Source: Paralichthys olivaceus (lineage: Eukaryota; Chordata; Actinopteri; Pleuronectiformes; Paralichthyidae). Taken from it: a DNA stretch of 64,000 nucleotides. Location: assembly GCF_024713975.1 (NCBI RefSeq), contig NC_091104.1, positions 11,427,580-11,491,579 on the forward strand, read 5' to 3'. A program made the position numbers and the translations under genes. Under the pieces are notes generated by a model. It searched no databases and was not told where the DNA came from. It saw only the letters and a list, made by a program, of their open reading frames with translations. Positions 11,824-25,089 of the stretch are shown here, piece after piece (the first letter of the stretch is position 1; each line of letters opens with the position of its first letter).

Positions 11824-12250
11824 GCTGGAGGGGGACGCCTCTCTGGAGTGCACAGGCGTCCCTGGCAACTAAGGTGAAAGTCGACCCCTCTCATCCTTCG
11901 GAGAGCAGGGTCCAGAGAGGGCTGACTCGTCTTCCAGCTGCTCCAAATGTAGGGCTCTTGTTGGATGTCGTACCCCGCGGCGTTCCGGTGTCTCCTCCCT
12001 GAATTTCATCTCACCACAGTGGCCAAGTTCTCGCTGCCATCACTTTCTCCCCCCTCAGCCTTTTGCGAGAGCTGAAACTGTGCTGCCCACCTCCTCCTCT
12101 TGCTGCTTCACTCCTCTTTCTCCACTCTGGGTTTTGTTTCCCTTCCCTACCTCTGCTGCCTCTCTGCTCTCCTCCTCTCCGTCTCCTTCTCGTCTGTGTG
12201 GAGGGGTGATGTCAAGTTGAAGAATGGAGTCAGATGATGGGCAGATGGGG
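11824..12250 (-). promoter_or_regulatory. tunar: predicted tunar 5' leader and core promoter region
   Basis: The minus strand here is GC-richer than its surroundings, purine-rich (many GAGGAG and GGAGA runs) and carries scattered CpGs, as expected for the 5' end of a vertebrate gene. It leads straight into the putative first exon. No TATA box in a convincing position was recognised, so no transcription start is assigned. Confidence 0.35.
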
Positions 12251-12627
12251 GTGGGAGAGTAACAAAAGCACTTTCATATGAATTTTTGCATCGTCCGTTG
12301 TCTCACATGAAGCCTTCAGAGAGAGAGGGAGAGATAGTTCAGTCTTGTCTTTGCTGCCAAGACGCCTTTTCAACCCTTAATACAGGCTGACCCCTGCTCT
12401 CAAACTTTTTTACGGCTCAGCACCATAAAGCGTGTTTGATGTTGACCTCTCGGCGTGTAAGTGTTTTATAATGAAATCTTTAAAAAGGAAAAAGAGGAGA
12501 CACCCCTGCTGATGTGGTGGAAGCCCCTGCTCGCTCTGTAGGATGTGGAGCCTGGCAAAGCTTAGCTCGCGCTCCAGTGGCTGAGCGTGTGTGTGTCTAA
12601 CTACCTGAGCAGAGCGGATGTCTGACG

Positions 12628-12659
<32 letters not shown>

Positions 12660-12671
12660 GGGAGAGAGAGG
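12628..12671. repeat. (GA)n microsatellite
   Basis: About 44 bp of GA with GGGA interruptions. It faces a (CT)n run at 12769-12797 about 100 bp away, so the two can pair as hairpin arms. Confidence 0.93.
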
Positions 12672-12706
12672 TGCTGTAGAGGAACCAGTCGCCTCACACT
12701 GGCGCT

Positions 12707-12735
12707 GTTGTGGCTGTTGTGGCTGTTGTGGCTGT
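12707..12735. repeat. short 9-bp tandem repeat (TGTTGTGGC)
   Basis: Three tandem copies of TGTTGTGGC and part of a fourth lie between the GA and CT runs. Confidence 0.85.
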
Positions 12736-12766
12736 GATCGCTCCACAGGCAAAGAGGTATCCTCTG

Positions 12767-12768
<2 letters not shown>

Positions 12769-12797
<29 letters not shown>
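12769..12797. repeat. (CT)n microsatellite
   Basis: About 14 uninterrupted CT units, in inverse orientation to the upstream GA run. Confidence 0.95.
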
Positions 12798-12803
12798 CCC
12801 CGT

Positions 12804-12836
12804 GCATATTAATGCAGCCATGGTTGCCTGGCAACC
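12804..12836. promoter_or_regulatory. adjacent POU-III and RFX (X-box) motifs upstream of tunar
   Basis: GCATATTAAT at 12804-12813 fits the GCAT-N2-TAAT form bound by neural class III POU factors. Nine bases later GGTTGCCTGGCAACC (12822-12836) is a perfect palindrome matching the RFX X-box (GTTGCC, two bases, GCAAC). The pair lies about 1 kb upstream of the putative tunar first exon, in promoter-proximal position for a neural transcript. Motif matches are direct; function is inferred. Confidence 0.55.
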
Positions 12837-15260
12837 GACTCCGGGGAGTCACACTGAGCCTGATGACAAGAAACATCCATGACACAGTCCGGGATCATGG
12901 GTGAGGGTCTCCTCCTCCCATATGTTTTTTTAAGGGGGATTTATGTGTGTAAGCTGATAGAAAATATGCCAGGTTGACCAGCCACTGGTCAGTTTGTGTG
13001 TGTAAACCTGTGAGTGAGATACTGTGTGTGTTTCTGTTTTAGTGTTAAAAAGCACAAGCTCCTCTCAAATCGATGGAAGTGTGAGAGAGTTGACTACTCA
13101 TGTAAAGAATTCATACAGAAGTGCAGTTTTAATATTTTATGTGTGACACCAGACAGATATCGAACACATTTTTTTGTAATATAAGAACATTTGCAGGAAA
13201 AAGAAAATGTTTGTGAAGAATTCCGTGATTGTCCAGCAGCAAGCTGCCTCACAGTACTGACCTTTGAGGCAACAAAAAGCCAGAGTCATAAAGGGAGGAA
13301 GTCAATGGGGCTCATTAGCAATGACCGTTTGAGACATATTGCTCAAATGCACCTTAAACTGACTTAACCTATTATCAGTTAGCATGTTTGCTGATCATTA
13401 GTTTGTACGCTCAGACAGCTTTAATTTCCATCCATTCATTATTTATACCACTCATCCGTTCTGGGCGAGTGGTGGGGTTTTACCATTTCATTTTTTGTTG
13501 AATGAAATTGTTGGTGAACAAAAACATACCCATCACATCTACATACCCAATCAAGGCAATGCTAGCTTTTCTTATTGTAATAATGTTAATTCATAATGAT
13601 GTCATCATGATGTCAATAATACCATATGATGATAAATGATGTTTAATCAATATGAACTGTAGGTTGTGTCTGCAATCTGGTTATTAAATGCAAAATACAC
13701 CAGTCATTGTGATGATGTCATTAGGATCATGAATTATTTGTGACTTCCTAATGATGTTATCATATGGTGGAGAATATTTTTCTGATCAGTATAAGCTTTG
13801 AATTCTCTTTCTGGCTCTATTAGTTGTGGAGATAACTTGGAAAATGTTGCACCAACCAATACTGGCTCTCTGTGTTCATCAGCATTATCAAGGAGGTGGT
13901 CAACTTGAAAGGAATTTTCCAAAGGTTAAGTGTGAGTTAGCACATATTTTCAACAAAAACATACAGTGTCAGCTCAGTTTAGAGTGTGTGTGTCACCTTT
14001 TACGCTCGATTCACAAACATTTTCCTCATCATGTCCATTCACGTGCCCAGAAACGTCCTTATGTCGCCCTCGGACATCGGGATGCGACTCATCAGTGTCA
14101 GCAAGTAATAGATACACTGATCAAACCCTGCTAATTAACCTTCCAGGACATTTTACCGTGCAACCCGACAACCGGTCCCGTTTTCTCACTTGACCTCAGC
14201 CAGGGGAAGGACACGAGCGCTCAGTATTTAACTTGTGAGCTGAGAGACGTGTCTGTCTTTTAGAAGAGGAGACTCAGCCGGGCCAAGCCACACATTTCTC
14301 ATTTAAAGAAATGAACAGTTACACTACTTGAATATTTATATCTATTCTTCAATTTTACAATCGGGCCGGCTACTGATACATGTTTCCAGTAAGAATGAAT
14401 GTTGCATCTTTATATGTTTCATTATGACTTTCGAGTTCCCAGATTGTTTTTGTTTTCATCACCACAAACAGAGACGACCTTGTTTCAAGCATTATTCCAT
14501 TTGTCTTCTTCCCCATTTCTTGCAGTGTTTCTATGAGAAAAGAGAATAGCAACTGTAAATAGAAGAATATATTTGATGTTGCAGTGATTCTAGTGAAAAT
14601 TCTGCAGCGCATGTTGTTAGATAAATAGGAGTTCAGAGACAGATTCTCCTTTGGTACAATATGTAATTATGTGGATGGGCTTGACAGCTAACGTAAATGT
14701 TTAGATTGTGAAACAGCTGCCAACAAATTAGTTTAGGCTTGATGTTGCTTTGCGCATGAAATGACCCAGAATGGACAGCAATAAAAATGGAAATGTAAAG
14801 AAAGCGTTCACCACCACACTGAAACCACTGGTGTGCATAATTTTATTGCCGACTGCCATCCCTCTCTGCCAAAAGAATAACTAACTCAGACTCTCGCTGC
14901 CTGCATGGGCATTTGTAACAATTAATGAAGGTGTCCAACGAATTTGTTCTTGTCGTCTGGAAACAAAACCAAGTTTTTTCTGCAACTGCGTCATGATTAT
15001 CTTTGTCTCACATCAATTCTCATTCAAACTGTGCCGATCGGTTTCAGTACACGTTCATTAAATTGATTTCGAGCAATGTGTGCAATGTATTCTTTATAAT
15101 GATGATACAATGAGCAGAGTCTGTGTCAGTTTCAGAGTTCAAGCTGCACTAATCAATAATTTTGTATTTGTAATGGATCAAATGACTGTTTAATGTGAAA
15201 TGCACCTCCACTTTCTCCTGTTGTACAAAACTGAAGCTAATATATTCTGATTTTGATTTC

Positions 15261-15560
15261 ATTTGGAGCCAGAGCATGTTCTGTAGTGATGGTGGAGGGA
15301 GCGGTGGTATTAAGGTCAGTCTCAGCTGTCAGTCATAAAGTTTCACCCCTTTTTTGAAGCATCAAATAACGAATGACACCAAACATATCAAAAACAAGCA
15401 CTTTAACAAACATCGAACTGATTAGAACTACCTTTCTTTGATAAAATATACAGTAAATTAAGATACTTGTGGACTTTTAATTTTGGCCCATGTTCCATCC
15501 ACTAACATGGAGGATGTAGGGTTTTCTAACTCAATAGTTGGTGGGGACCAAAACAGACCT
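15261..15560. repeat. dispersed repeat family A, diverged copy
   Basis: It shares 'ctcagctgtcagtcataaag', 'agcatcaaa..gaat/att', 'aacatcgaactg...agaactacct' and 'ctaacatggaggatg' with the copy at 22.65-23.05 kb, and 'cagctgtcaatcatgaagtttca' with the copy at 38.2 kb. Confidence 0.55.
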
Positions 15561-16639
15561 AATACAAAGGCCAAGTATTGTTTTTATATTGTCTGTGTGT
15601 GGACACAAATGAATAATGCATTATATCATCTGGATGTGTAAAAAGTCAACCATCCAAAGCTTTAGAAGACAGTGTCGCTGTTATGTTTACAGCTGGTTTT
15701 AAATGTGTAAAAATAAAAATCTATCATTCTATTGTACAGCCTTACCAGTAACTATATATTTTTCTGGGGCAGGAGGGTCGGGGTCAACACTGCGTTTTCC
15801 AGTGTCCTTGTAAACACACCCGCCAAGATTAAAGTCAATCCGATGAGCGGTTGTCAAGAAAAACAAAGGACAGACAGAAAAACAGAGATCTATGGATTTA
15901 TTAGAAGGATAAACATGAACTAGTTCGAGCTGGAAAACACACACATCAAGAAGTGAAGTTGGACGAGGGTATGACAGAAATATCTTTCATGTAAAAGCTG
16001 AAAAGAGCGCTGAGCGGGTGTCGGATTTCCAACTATGAAAGCCTTGAGTTGACTTTAATTAATTTCACTGGGTAAACCCGCTTACATTTCATGAGGTAGA
16101 GCTGAGGACACAAAGGCCTTTGAGCAAACTGGCGTGAGAGAATATCTCAACCACACAAACTCCAGGTATTATGGTTTTAGATTCAAGGGTACAGCTAATG
16201 GAGTCTGAGGGTCTTAACGATCCAAATTAGCGGAGACGTAAACAACAACTAATGCCTCTGCTCTTCTTCTTTGCATCTTTGAGTTTATATTTGCTCATTC
16301 AACCCAGAGCTTTCAATTTGTCCATCAGAGGACGCAACCTTGTCACAGCATATGTTATTGAGAGGCCAGAAAGTTGCACCCTACGTGCGAAAAAACTCCA
16401 ACAATGAATGCATTCAACACATCGCATGACAAGGCCGTGCGCCTCAGGTGATTTCAGAAGAAATGCATGGAAAGGTTTGATACGGTAAATCTTTTTGTAA
16501 ACCTTGAAGACACATCAAACACTGAGAAGTACAACAGAAGTGTTGGCTGGTCTTGAAAGAAAGCTGTCGAGAAATCTCTGCAATGCTTCAGTCTCCGCAC
16601 AAGCTTTATTCCTCTTTTGTGCTGGGAAGAGAGAGACAC

Positions 16640-16870
16640 GGTGAACGTTAAGGGGGATCCTAAGATCCTAGGAGTGGTTGAACGAGGCTAAGGAGTGAGG
16701 CGATGTCATGACTGCCATTAATCCTAATTAGCAGGGAACATGACAGCAGCATATGGGTGTCCTCCAGTCAGGGAGCCAGACGGCTGCTCTACCCAATCCT
16801 GTTCCTGTCGCTAATGGAGATGCCGAGACAAGGGGGAAATAAAAATTCAAACTTTGAAAGATGTTTTACT
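16640..16870. other. candidate conserved non-coding element
   Basis: A complex, repeat-free block. It contains abutting homeodomain sites TAATCC (16719-16724, OTX-like) and TAATTA (16725-16730, LHX/NKX-like), followed by GCAGGGAAC and a balanced-composition stretch. Candidate status rests on motif density and composition only. Confidence 0.3.
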
Positions 16871-18779
16871 CCTTAATTCTCTTTGGGATAGATGGATGGC
16901 TCGTAAGCAGAGGCCGGACAAAGTAAAAGCATTCCTGTTGATCATGTCGTTATAGTGACCTCAAATTGGTGCAGTGTGTGGACCAAAGAAGGTAAAATAA
17001 CAAGGACGGACATCAGAGATTGATTTGAGGGTTTTGTTTTTATGTGTTTTTTTTATCTGCTCCAGTAGCTTTAACGTTTGATAGAATAAAAAAATGCTCA
17101 GTTTAAAGAAAAAAAAAAACCTAAATCACTCAGAAATAGTTTTACTAATGCTTTTAGGCTTGATTGGTCGAAGCCCGATATAAGACTTGGCCTCCCATCG
17201 GCATTGTCATTCAATTATTTAATCGTGGAGTTTCATAATCAAATAAGATGCTATATATTCACCAGGAGTCTGATTTGACCCATGGTTCAAGATTTTTCTT
17301 CCATGTAGGACTTTAAATTAGACGAAGAATTATATATTCCATTTAAAATAATGGATGGAGGATAGATTACTGCACATACTGTGATTAGGAATGTAATATT
17401 TAAAAATCAATCTAAAGATAATGGTTTATCTGGACGGCTACCACTGCTCCTAACTGTATTTTCAAATTCTGTGTTGTTGTGACAGATGTGTTATCGTGGG
17501 AGACATGACAGGTATTTGTTTACAAGATCATTTGGAGTCATTTCTCAGATAAGCAGGCTCAACGACGGCAATGTTGAAAATATATTTATTTTTTCTTACC
17601 ATTATTTTTAGAAGCAGAAGAGTTTGACTGTCCTCTCTCTTTCTCTAAAGGCCAGCCCGATATCCTCGCAGCCTAATCTCAGATTCTACTACTTACATCA
17701 ATAGCCTGTCAGCCCGAGCACATGAAAGCCTGTTTTCTGAGAGCTGCTCGTCGTTCAACTGGAACGCTCAACCCAGATTTCATTTCTATACCGCCCCTCG
17801 AATGTTTCACAGAGGAGACGAGGTGCGAGCCCGCACCCTGAGATGTCCAAGGGTCAGCACATTTCCGCTTTTTCAGATTTCTTCAAATGTATGTGTATCC
17901 TGAGTAAACTATAAAGTGTGAACTTTGCAACATAAACAAAACCTCATCGTCAATTGAGCTGAAGTGGGGGATAGATAAAAAAAAGACGTGCAGCTATCAG
18001 CTTTGATGCTCAGCTCCTTCGATATAACAGCCAACTTTCAAAGTCAGCTATGGCGGCCGTCTTTGTTTGCCGGCAGGCATTCAACGCTACTTCGCGCTGA
18101 CTTCAGTAGCTACAGTAAACAACATCTGGCTTTGTGGGATGTTTTCATGACATTTACGCATCTCTGAAATATAGCTCCCATGCTGACACGATGTAAATTG
18201 ATGCAGACTGTGTATTAACAGCTTCGTGAAGCTCACGGTGCATGTTTGTTCTTGAAATGACTGGATGAATGTGCGATAGTATCTAAGACGAGGGAATGTC
18301 ACATTGCCAGCAGCTTCAGGTAGGAAATGAAATTAATTGGTTTAATCATTTTTTAAACAGTTGATTAATAGAAGAAAACAAAAGAACAAAGCAGCAGTTC
18401 AAGTTTTCAGTTTTGGAAGTTTCTCTGAGAGCATTCTGTCTTCTGAGGCTCTGACGGTACAAACAGAAGGTGCAGTAATAAATCATGTGTTGCATACAGA
18501 GGCATCACAATAGCTCCGGGGTTATTCAATATTGAGATTCTAGCGTCTGAATCACAATGTCGACAACAGTCTGTGTCTGCTGCTCGTTCAGATCAATGTC
18601 TGCAAAGCATCAGTTTTATTTGCAGGTGGATTTCTCTCCAACGCCGTCTTCACCATCATGGTTTCACTTCAAGTCAGTTAGTGCACAGCTCGATAAGACA
18701 TCTCACATATAGAAATGCCAAAACAAAAATTCTTCCTAAAGAAAATTAGCCTTAAGCTATGAAATAAAAAGGATAATAA

Positions 18780-19140
18780 GCAAGAACAGAGCGGCATTAG
18801 GACGACTAAGAAGCCCCCTCCACATCAAATGATTATTTATCACTCCATCTTGGATAAGTAGGCCACTGTGGAGCTGAGAAATAGATAATTATCTGGATAT
18901 CTGCCGTGTTGAGAAATGATTCTGGCAATTCAAACATGTCTTTTATGTTTGGTCCTCTGGGTAGTGACAACGTGATGTTCATCCTCCTCATCTTTTTATA
19001 CAGCCTGGGAAAAAAAAGTCTGTCATCGGCCCCACTCTCAGTACATCCTCCTCTTATTTTTTTTGTTTCAGCACATAAATACGGGCGTTTGTTATTGTAT
19101 CGACAGCGATTCAACCGTTGAAAAGCACGCAGAGGTTTTA
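18780..19140. other. candidate conserved non-coding element
   Basis: A repeat-free block of balanced composition with long unbroken frames on both strands (71 codons plus, 138 codons minus). Neither frame resembles a known protein. Open frames on both strands are a common by-product of constrained non-coding sequence with few TA-rich stops. Confidence 0.25.
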
Positions 19141-20229
19141 AAAAGGGGTTGTTGATACATCTGTCTTTCCTGAAACGGTTGCAAGCCCTACCTGCCAAGT
19201 CCGTCTGACAAATGATCAGTTTGGTGAGAGACATTAACATATTGAACACGGGGGATATCGAGCCAGGGGATTACAGAAACAGAGTCCTGGATGGATCCGA
19301 TCCGGAGGTATTAAAAATGAAATAAGAAATCTCACGGCCTCGCATCGGGCTGCTCTGCTCTGCTCCGCTTCCTGCAGGTGATTTAGGAGGTTTAACAATA
19401 GCACTGATCCTGCGGGATGATAAGTCTTCCTCACTCTGACCATCACTCCCACTCATTTCTCTCTTTTTCACACTCACACACAAAATGAACAAGCGGTTCA
19501 CACTCAGACATGAGAGATTATCGGTCGCATCTTTGGACGGATTTCATGCTGAGGTCTTATTTTTTATTGATACCGTGGTAGGAGCTCAATAACCAGCTGG
19601 TGGTTGTGAGGGGAGTCAGAGGTGTTAGACCTATGCTTGATAAATGATTCAACCTCAGAATGGATCTTTGCCACTTGCACACAGAGAGAAATACACCTTT
19701 ACTTTCAGTTTAAAGTTACATTTTCATAACTTTTCAGTTTTTTTGGTCATTTTTCATTGATCAACCACGAATTTCATAAGAAAATTAATTAGCTCAGTTG
19801 TAAACATACAAGAGGATAAAACGGCTGCACAGGAACAACCTTAGTACAAATACTTAAAGTTCACTGATGGTGTTGTCGAAATGGTCCAAAGGTTGAGTGT
19901 GAAACAATGAAGCCATCTTGGCAGCATGGTGGAACAAGAAGGACCAGATATTTCACAATTTGTGTGGAATTGGTTGTGGAGGACGAGGACTGTGTAAATC
20001 TAGATTTGCACGTGGATCTAATCATGTGTATTTCTGGACCACGATGGCCCTGGGGTTTTCAGAGTGGAGCTGTAGCCATGTTGAATGGGGCTGTTCCACC
20101 TTTAACTGATGTGACTTCATGATTCACTCTATAACTCAGTTTGACTTCTTTGTTTTATCATGTCTATTTAATAACGAGGACGATGGGATGTTGATATGAA
20201 CACATATTTATTCACCCTCCGAGAACCAG

Positions 20230-20420
20230 TCTTCCTCCACTATCAAAGCTGTGTCCTGGTTATTAAGCTCTCTAGATACTGGCCCCAGTAGGAAATGATA
20301 AATCCGCAGTGACTGCTGATAACCCTCTTATCTCACTATCCTCACGACGGGGATGAAAAAAGGGGGAATCGCTGGCCGCTCAGCGAAAAAAGGCTGATAT
20401 GGAACATGTCATTTTTTTCC
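20230..20420. other. candidate conserved non-coding element
   Basis: A non-repetitive block with GATAA/TTATC motifs (GATAAATCC near 20.3 kb; CTTATCTCAC near 20.33 kb) and balanced composition amid AT-rich DNA. No coding potential was recognised. Confidence 0.22.
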
Positions 20421-22647
20421 TTTGACGATAAACTTGTTTAACTCCACTGTACTTGACACTGCGCTGAAAATATACATGAGTGAGCATGCAGTATTAAGAC
20501 GGCCGTTCAGGCAGCCCTAATGTGCAATAAGGGGAGGGGTCCTCTGTGTTAATCTTACAGGCGTTCCCCTGCTGCTGACTGTGCATGTATCAAACGTTAG
20601 AAGTCTCATTTCATAATTATATCCAGCATTTGCATATTTCACAGAAGATTTCAGAAGACGGGAGGAGTCGACACTCTCGCTTTGATTTCGAGTTTATCTG
20701 AACATAGATTTCAGAGGACGTGAATAAAGGGACATGTTCATCTCTTTGTAAATGTCGGCGGGGGGGTTTTGATTGGCCAAAAATCTGCACAATTTAAGGG
20801 ATTGAACTATCACATTTGAGGGAGAACAGAAAAAATAGACGCCTATTACCTCTAATGTTGCACCAGTCGACTGATGTGATTGGAGGAATGTCTTCTCCTT
20901 TCTAATCTTGCTAACAACAGCAAACAGATCTAGTTAATTGAGATGCAGATTCCTGAGCATTATCATTTGCAAATCCATAAACTCAGTTTTGAAATATCTA
21001 TGGCAGTGTCATACATTAAATATAACACAGAAATTGCTCTCTTCATCTTCTCTCCCTCTTCTGTTCAGTTTTTTTTTAAGTCTTGATGCTTCCACCTCTT
21101 TATGCAGAAGAGATTGCATCAGCACATTCTGGGAATTTATTAGGATCCGTGGGAAAGTTTTGACTGTCAGAGTAATCTCCCATAATTTCATAAAACCACT
21201 AAAGGGAATGTTGATCTGTTTTCTGCCACAACTTTGATTTATATTACACATAAATCCAGAAGGAACAACATATTTCTGTGTCTGCTTTAAGTATTTGTAA
21301 ATTGCTGCTGTTATGGATTGCGAACTGTGTTTTCCTTTTTTTTCACCCACAGGCAGATAAGTTAAAACTCTGAATTGCAAATTTTTTTTGTGAAAATCTG
21401 ACACTTTTCTGATCCCCACGTGTGTTTATCAATCTGTCCACAGCTCCTTCGGAAAACTGACAAACCACAGGCAGATTCATGGAAAAGCCACTAATAAGCA
21501 TTTATCCGAACTGCTATTGTCGCCCCTCGTTAGTCGTCATTTCAGTCTGCGACCGGCTGAGTGTCAGCAGATCTTCATTTCGCTGGAGCCACAGCGCAGG
21601 CCCTCGCGTTGCCCCAGAGCAAGTCCAGGGAGGGAAGCGCACGTCAATAACAGTAAGCCAATTCAAATCACTCTTCATTTAAGCTGTGATCGCCTTTCAA
21701 TCCTCATCCATCACACCAGCAGACTGCCTTAAAGGGTCGGAGGGATAGACTGTCTGGCTGATTCAGTTTCTCACACCAACCACCTGCAGCTTTTCAGAAA
21801 AAATCAAGCAGGCCCGCTTACACAAGCTGTTCTGAAGAATAAACAAAACCTGGAGCCTTCGACAGTGAAAGCTCGAGGATTTGATTCTGTTGCAAAGCCA
21901 CAGAGAGAACAAGGAGCTGAAATGTCGACTGAATACCAAAGCAAAGGCAGAACTAACAGTAAATAACAAAACTGGAGAAGAACATACAGCTTATTATGAG
22001 CTATTAGGGTGTAAACTTCTTCTCGTGATAAACTTTCCAGAACTAATCATTGCAAGTTTCAAGTTCATAAAATGAGTTTTTAAAGTGCAGAATCAGTGGA
22101 TATTTTCTGGAGTTTATTTTTCACATATGAAGAACACAGCAGGAACTTAATATATATATACATATATATAAATGGGTCTGATGTGACGTCCCCTCCACCC
22201 ACCCCATTAAGGGTTCGACCCTCATTATTGCAGCTCCTACAAAAACTTCTTCGAATGATTCTGTTACATTTATTTTTTATTTGCTTCCAAGTCTTTTACT
22301 TATGCTTTCGCTCGGGCTGTGAGGTTTGTATTTGCCAGCTGCCTCCTGCATATGGCAGCTGAAACAGTTGCTTGTAGCGTGGATTTAATTTTTTAGTTTT
22401 TCATTTTTATAGTTTGTCCTTGGATGAGAAATATACTGTTTGAAATATGCTGCTCTGCTTCCAGACGAATTATCCGTGTTGGTGCAATCACCAAACAGTT
22501 TAACTGAACACACTCATGGAGAGATGAGGAAAAGTTGAGATGAGTTTATAACCAACATCCTGTGACTGTGACTTGTGTTTGTTAGGCTCAGTGAATCCAG
22601 ATGATGAATAGATCTCCTGAATGTGTTGGAATTGCTTTGTAGTTCAG

Positions 22648-23120
22648 GACATACAGACTGTAAATAAAGATGGATGACGTGTCTTCACTTCCTCAAAAAT
22701 CAAGCTCAAAATATCTTGGATTGAAATTCTGCCATCTTACACTTTTGACGTCCTTTGGTGCTGAAGTCTGCACAGTTGTGATCGAGTTGTGGAGCCGCAG
22801 TGCCGAGGTCCCTCCAGTACACATTTCACCATGTTTTTATAGCATCAAACGATTCATTAAAACCAAATTTACCATAAAAAGGACACTGGGACAAACATCA
22901 GTGTGATAAGAACTACCTCAAATCACACAAAAACAAATTGAGAAAAATGTATTAAACATGTACTTTGGCTTTTTAGTTTGTCCTCTCTGCTAACATGGAT
23001 GAGGCAGGGTTTATGAACTATACTTCTGCCAGCCACCAGGAGGATTTGACTATACTTATAAATCAGCAGGAGGAAGTAGTTTGTCAATACCTCCAAAAAC
23101 TGGTAGAGATTATAACTTTC
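22648..23120. repeat. dispersed repeat family A, long copy
   Basis: It begins with 'agactgtaaataaagatggatgac', the terminal phrase of the family seen also at 38.13 and 43.39 kb. It continues with 'gttgtggagccgcagtgc', 'agcatcaaacgattcattaaaacc' and 'ctaacatggatgagg', shared with the 15.3 and 38.2 kb copies. Confidence 0.65.
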
Positions 23121-25089
23121 AAAAACAATTAACTAAAACTTATCTTGTACAAAGTTCTGTGTCTCTATAGCAATGATGCTCTATTTGCATCTTTTCTCTT
23201 AAAAGATAAGAATCGGGTCATTTAAGCATTTGATTGGTCAACGCTGTCTGTGACAAAAAACTCTCACAGTCTATTTGCTTTCGACCAATCGTCAACGGAT
23301 AGAGGTTTTTTTAACCATAACCATATCAGAGTCCAGTGTTTTCTTTACTCTCAACACGACCTCTGCTGACATGGGTTCAAAACGAGTTTCTTCAGCGGTG
23401 TCAAATATGCATCACAAACAATCTACTTGATGATCAGCTACCTGAAGGTCAGATAGAACCCGAGCACCGGTCCAGAGGCGAGGCTTCACTTCTCTTTCTT
23501 CCTTTTTCTTCCTTCTGACTCCGTCTCGCTCGCTTTTCAGGAGGCAGAGGGGGTCAAGCAGCAGCGTGGGGGCTGGTGGGGCGGCGACTCGACATGAATT
23601 GTAAATGAGTGAATAAAAGTGCGAATGCGAGCGTCCATCCGCAGAGCACCGCTTCAGCCCTTTTTGCTTACTTTGATTTAATACTGTCTTGTAAGCATAC
23701 CTAAATGTTAATAATTCCGCTACTTGCAGATGCATTTCCACCAAGCTTTCTGTTTTCTTGCAGACTCAAAGGCCTTGAACTGTCAGTGTCTTCCCCCCAG
23801 AGCACACGCAGCACACTGTATCAACGTTCTGGTTCAGCAGCTTTGATAATAATCTGACCTCACCTGTTTGGTTGACTTGGGGAGTTATGATTTTCATCCT
23901 GCATGCTGTGTGAGCACCACAGAGTGGGTGTTAGTATTCATCTCGCCCTCCTTTATTTTACAGAGGTTATTTTTGTGAACACCATCCTCCTCTAATGCAG
24001 TGTCGTCTGACGCTGCTTTGTCTGGACTCGGGCCAGTTTTTTTTTACAAATCACTGCCAGTTAACATTAAAAGCTGGCAAGAGATGGCACCTCCATTTTC
24101 ATTATCCGCTGATAAAGAGCAGCCGCACAAACATCCATGAACAACACGTTAAAAGGTCACAGCAGCAAGGTGACAAGCTGGGGATGACTGTGAACTCTGG
24201 AGGAAAATAAAATCCAAATAAATTTGTTATCAGTTATATAAATTGTAGTTTGAAGAAACCTGCAGCCTCTATACATGATTACACATTTTATAACTTTCAT
24301 AAAATAATAATACACTGAAGAGGGCGGCTGCTGTTATGCATTTGATTTATTTATAGTGACGTTTCAGAGAATGTGCGTACAGCTGACAGACCTGAAGTAG
24401 GTTATATGTTCTTCTACACTTAATACACACAGAAAGTGTGGGCCACATCTGGCTCTGCCTCAGCCCCTGCTCCTGCCTGCAGGCTGTTTCCTTATCATGC
24501 CTCCAACACTGTGTTTTACAGCCCTGTCAAGGCACCAGAGGTGGCAAGTACACGTATTCAGGTAGCGTATTTAAATATAGTTCTGAAGTACTTACTGATT
24601 TTCATACAGTATTTTCTTTTCCCCCATTTCAGAGGAATTGTAACTCATAAATAATCTATGATTAAACTCTTTTAACTATGACTACTTTTACTGTTCAGGC
24701 TTTACCTATGACCAAGGTCAATAATACACAGTAACTGTTTACATTTTAACTAGTCAGAGCTGATACCTGATGGTGTGTACAGTGGATGCTGTTGACACTG
24801 TGATGTGAAGGGAACTTTGTCGACTGCAGGAGGGATAGAAATGTTTGAACATTTTTATATTGAATTGTAACTTTGGTATACGGACGTTTTTGCAAGTAAA
24901 CATGTTTATATAATGAGATGGATTCTTAATATTTAATCATCAAATAGATTCAGTCAATCAAATACTGATATGTGGGCATCAAAAAGCTGAGAAATAACAA
25001 ATATTTTCACTCTTAAAGAAAAAAAAATCTCTTGATTAGAAAAAATCAAACACAATGAAGCAAAGCCTGCAGATGGAACATTTCTTCCT

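Noticed and set aside
18833..19249. A 138-codon minus-strand frame.
   Set aside because: No recognisable domain or splice signals; the opposite strand is also open here, which suits a constrained or GC-shifted non-coding block better than a gene.
21009..21419. A 136-codon minus-strand frame.
   Set aside because: Low-complexity lysine-rich stretches, no family resemblance, no exon structure.
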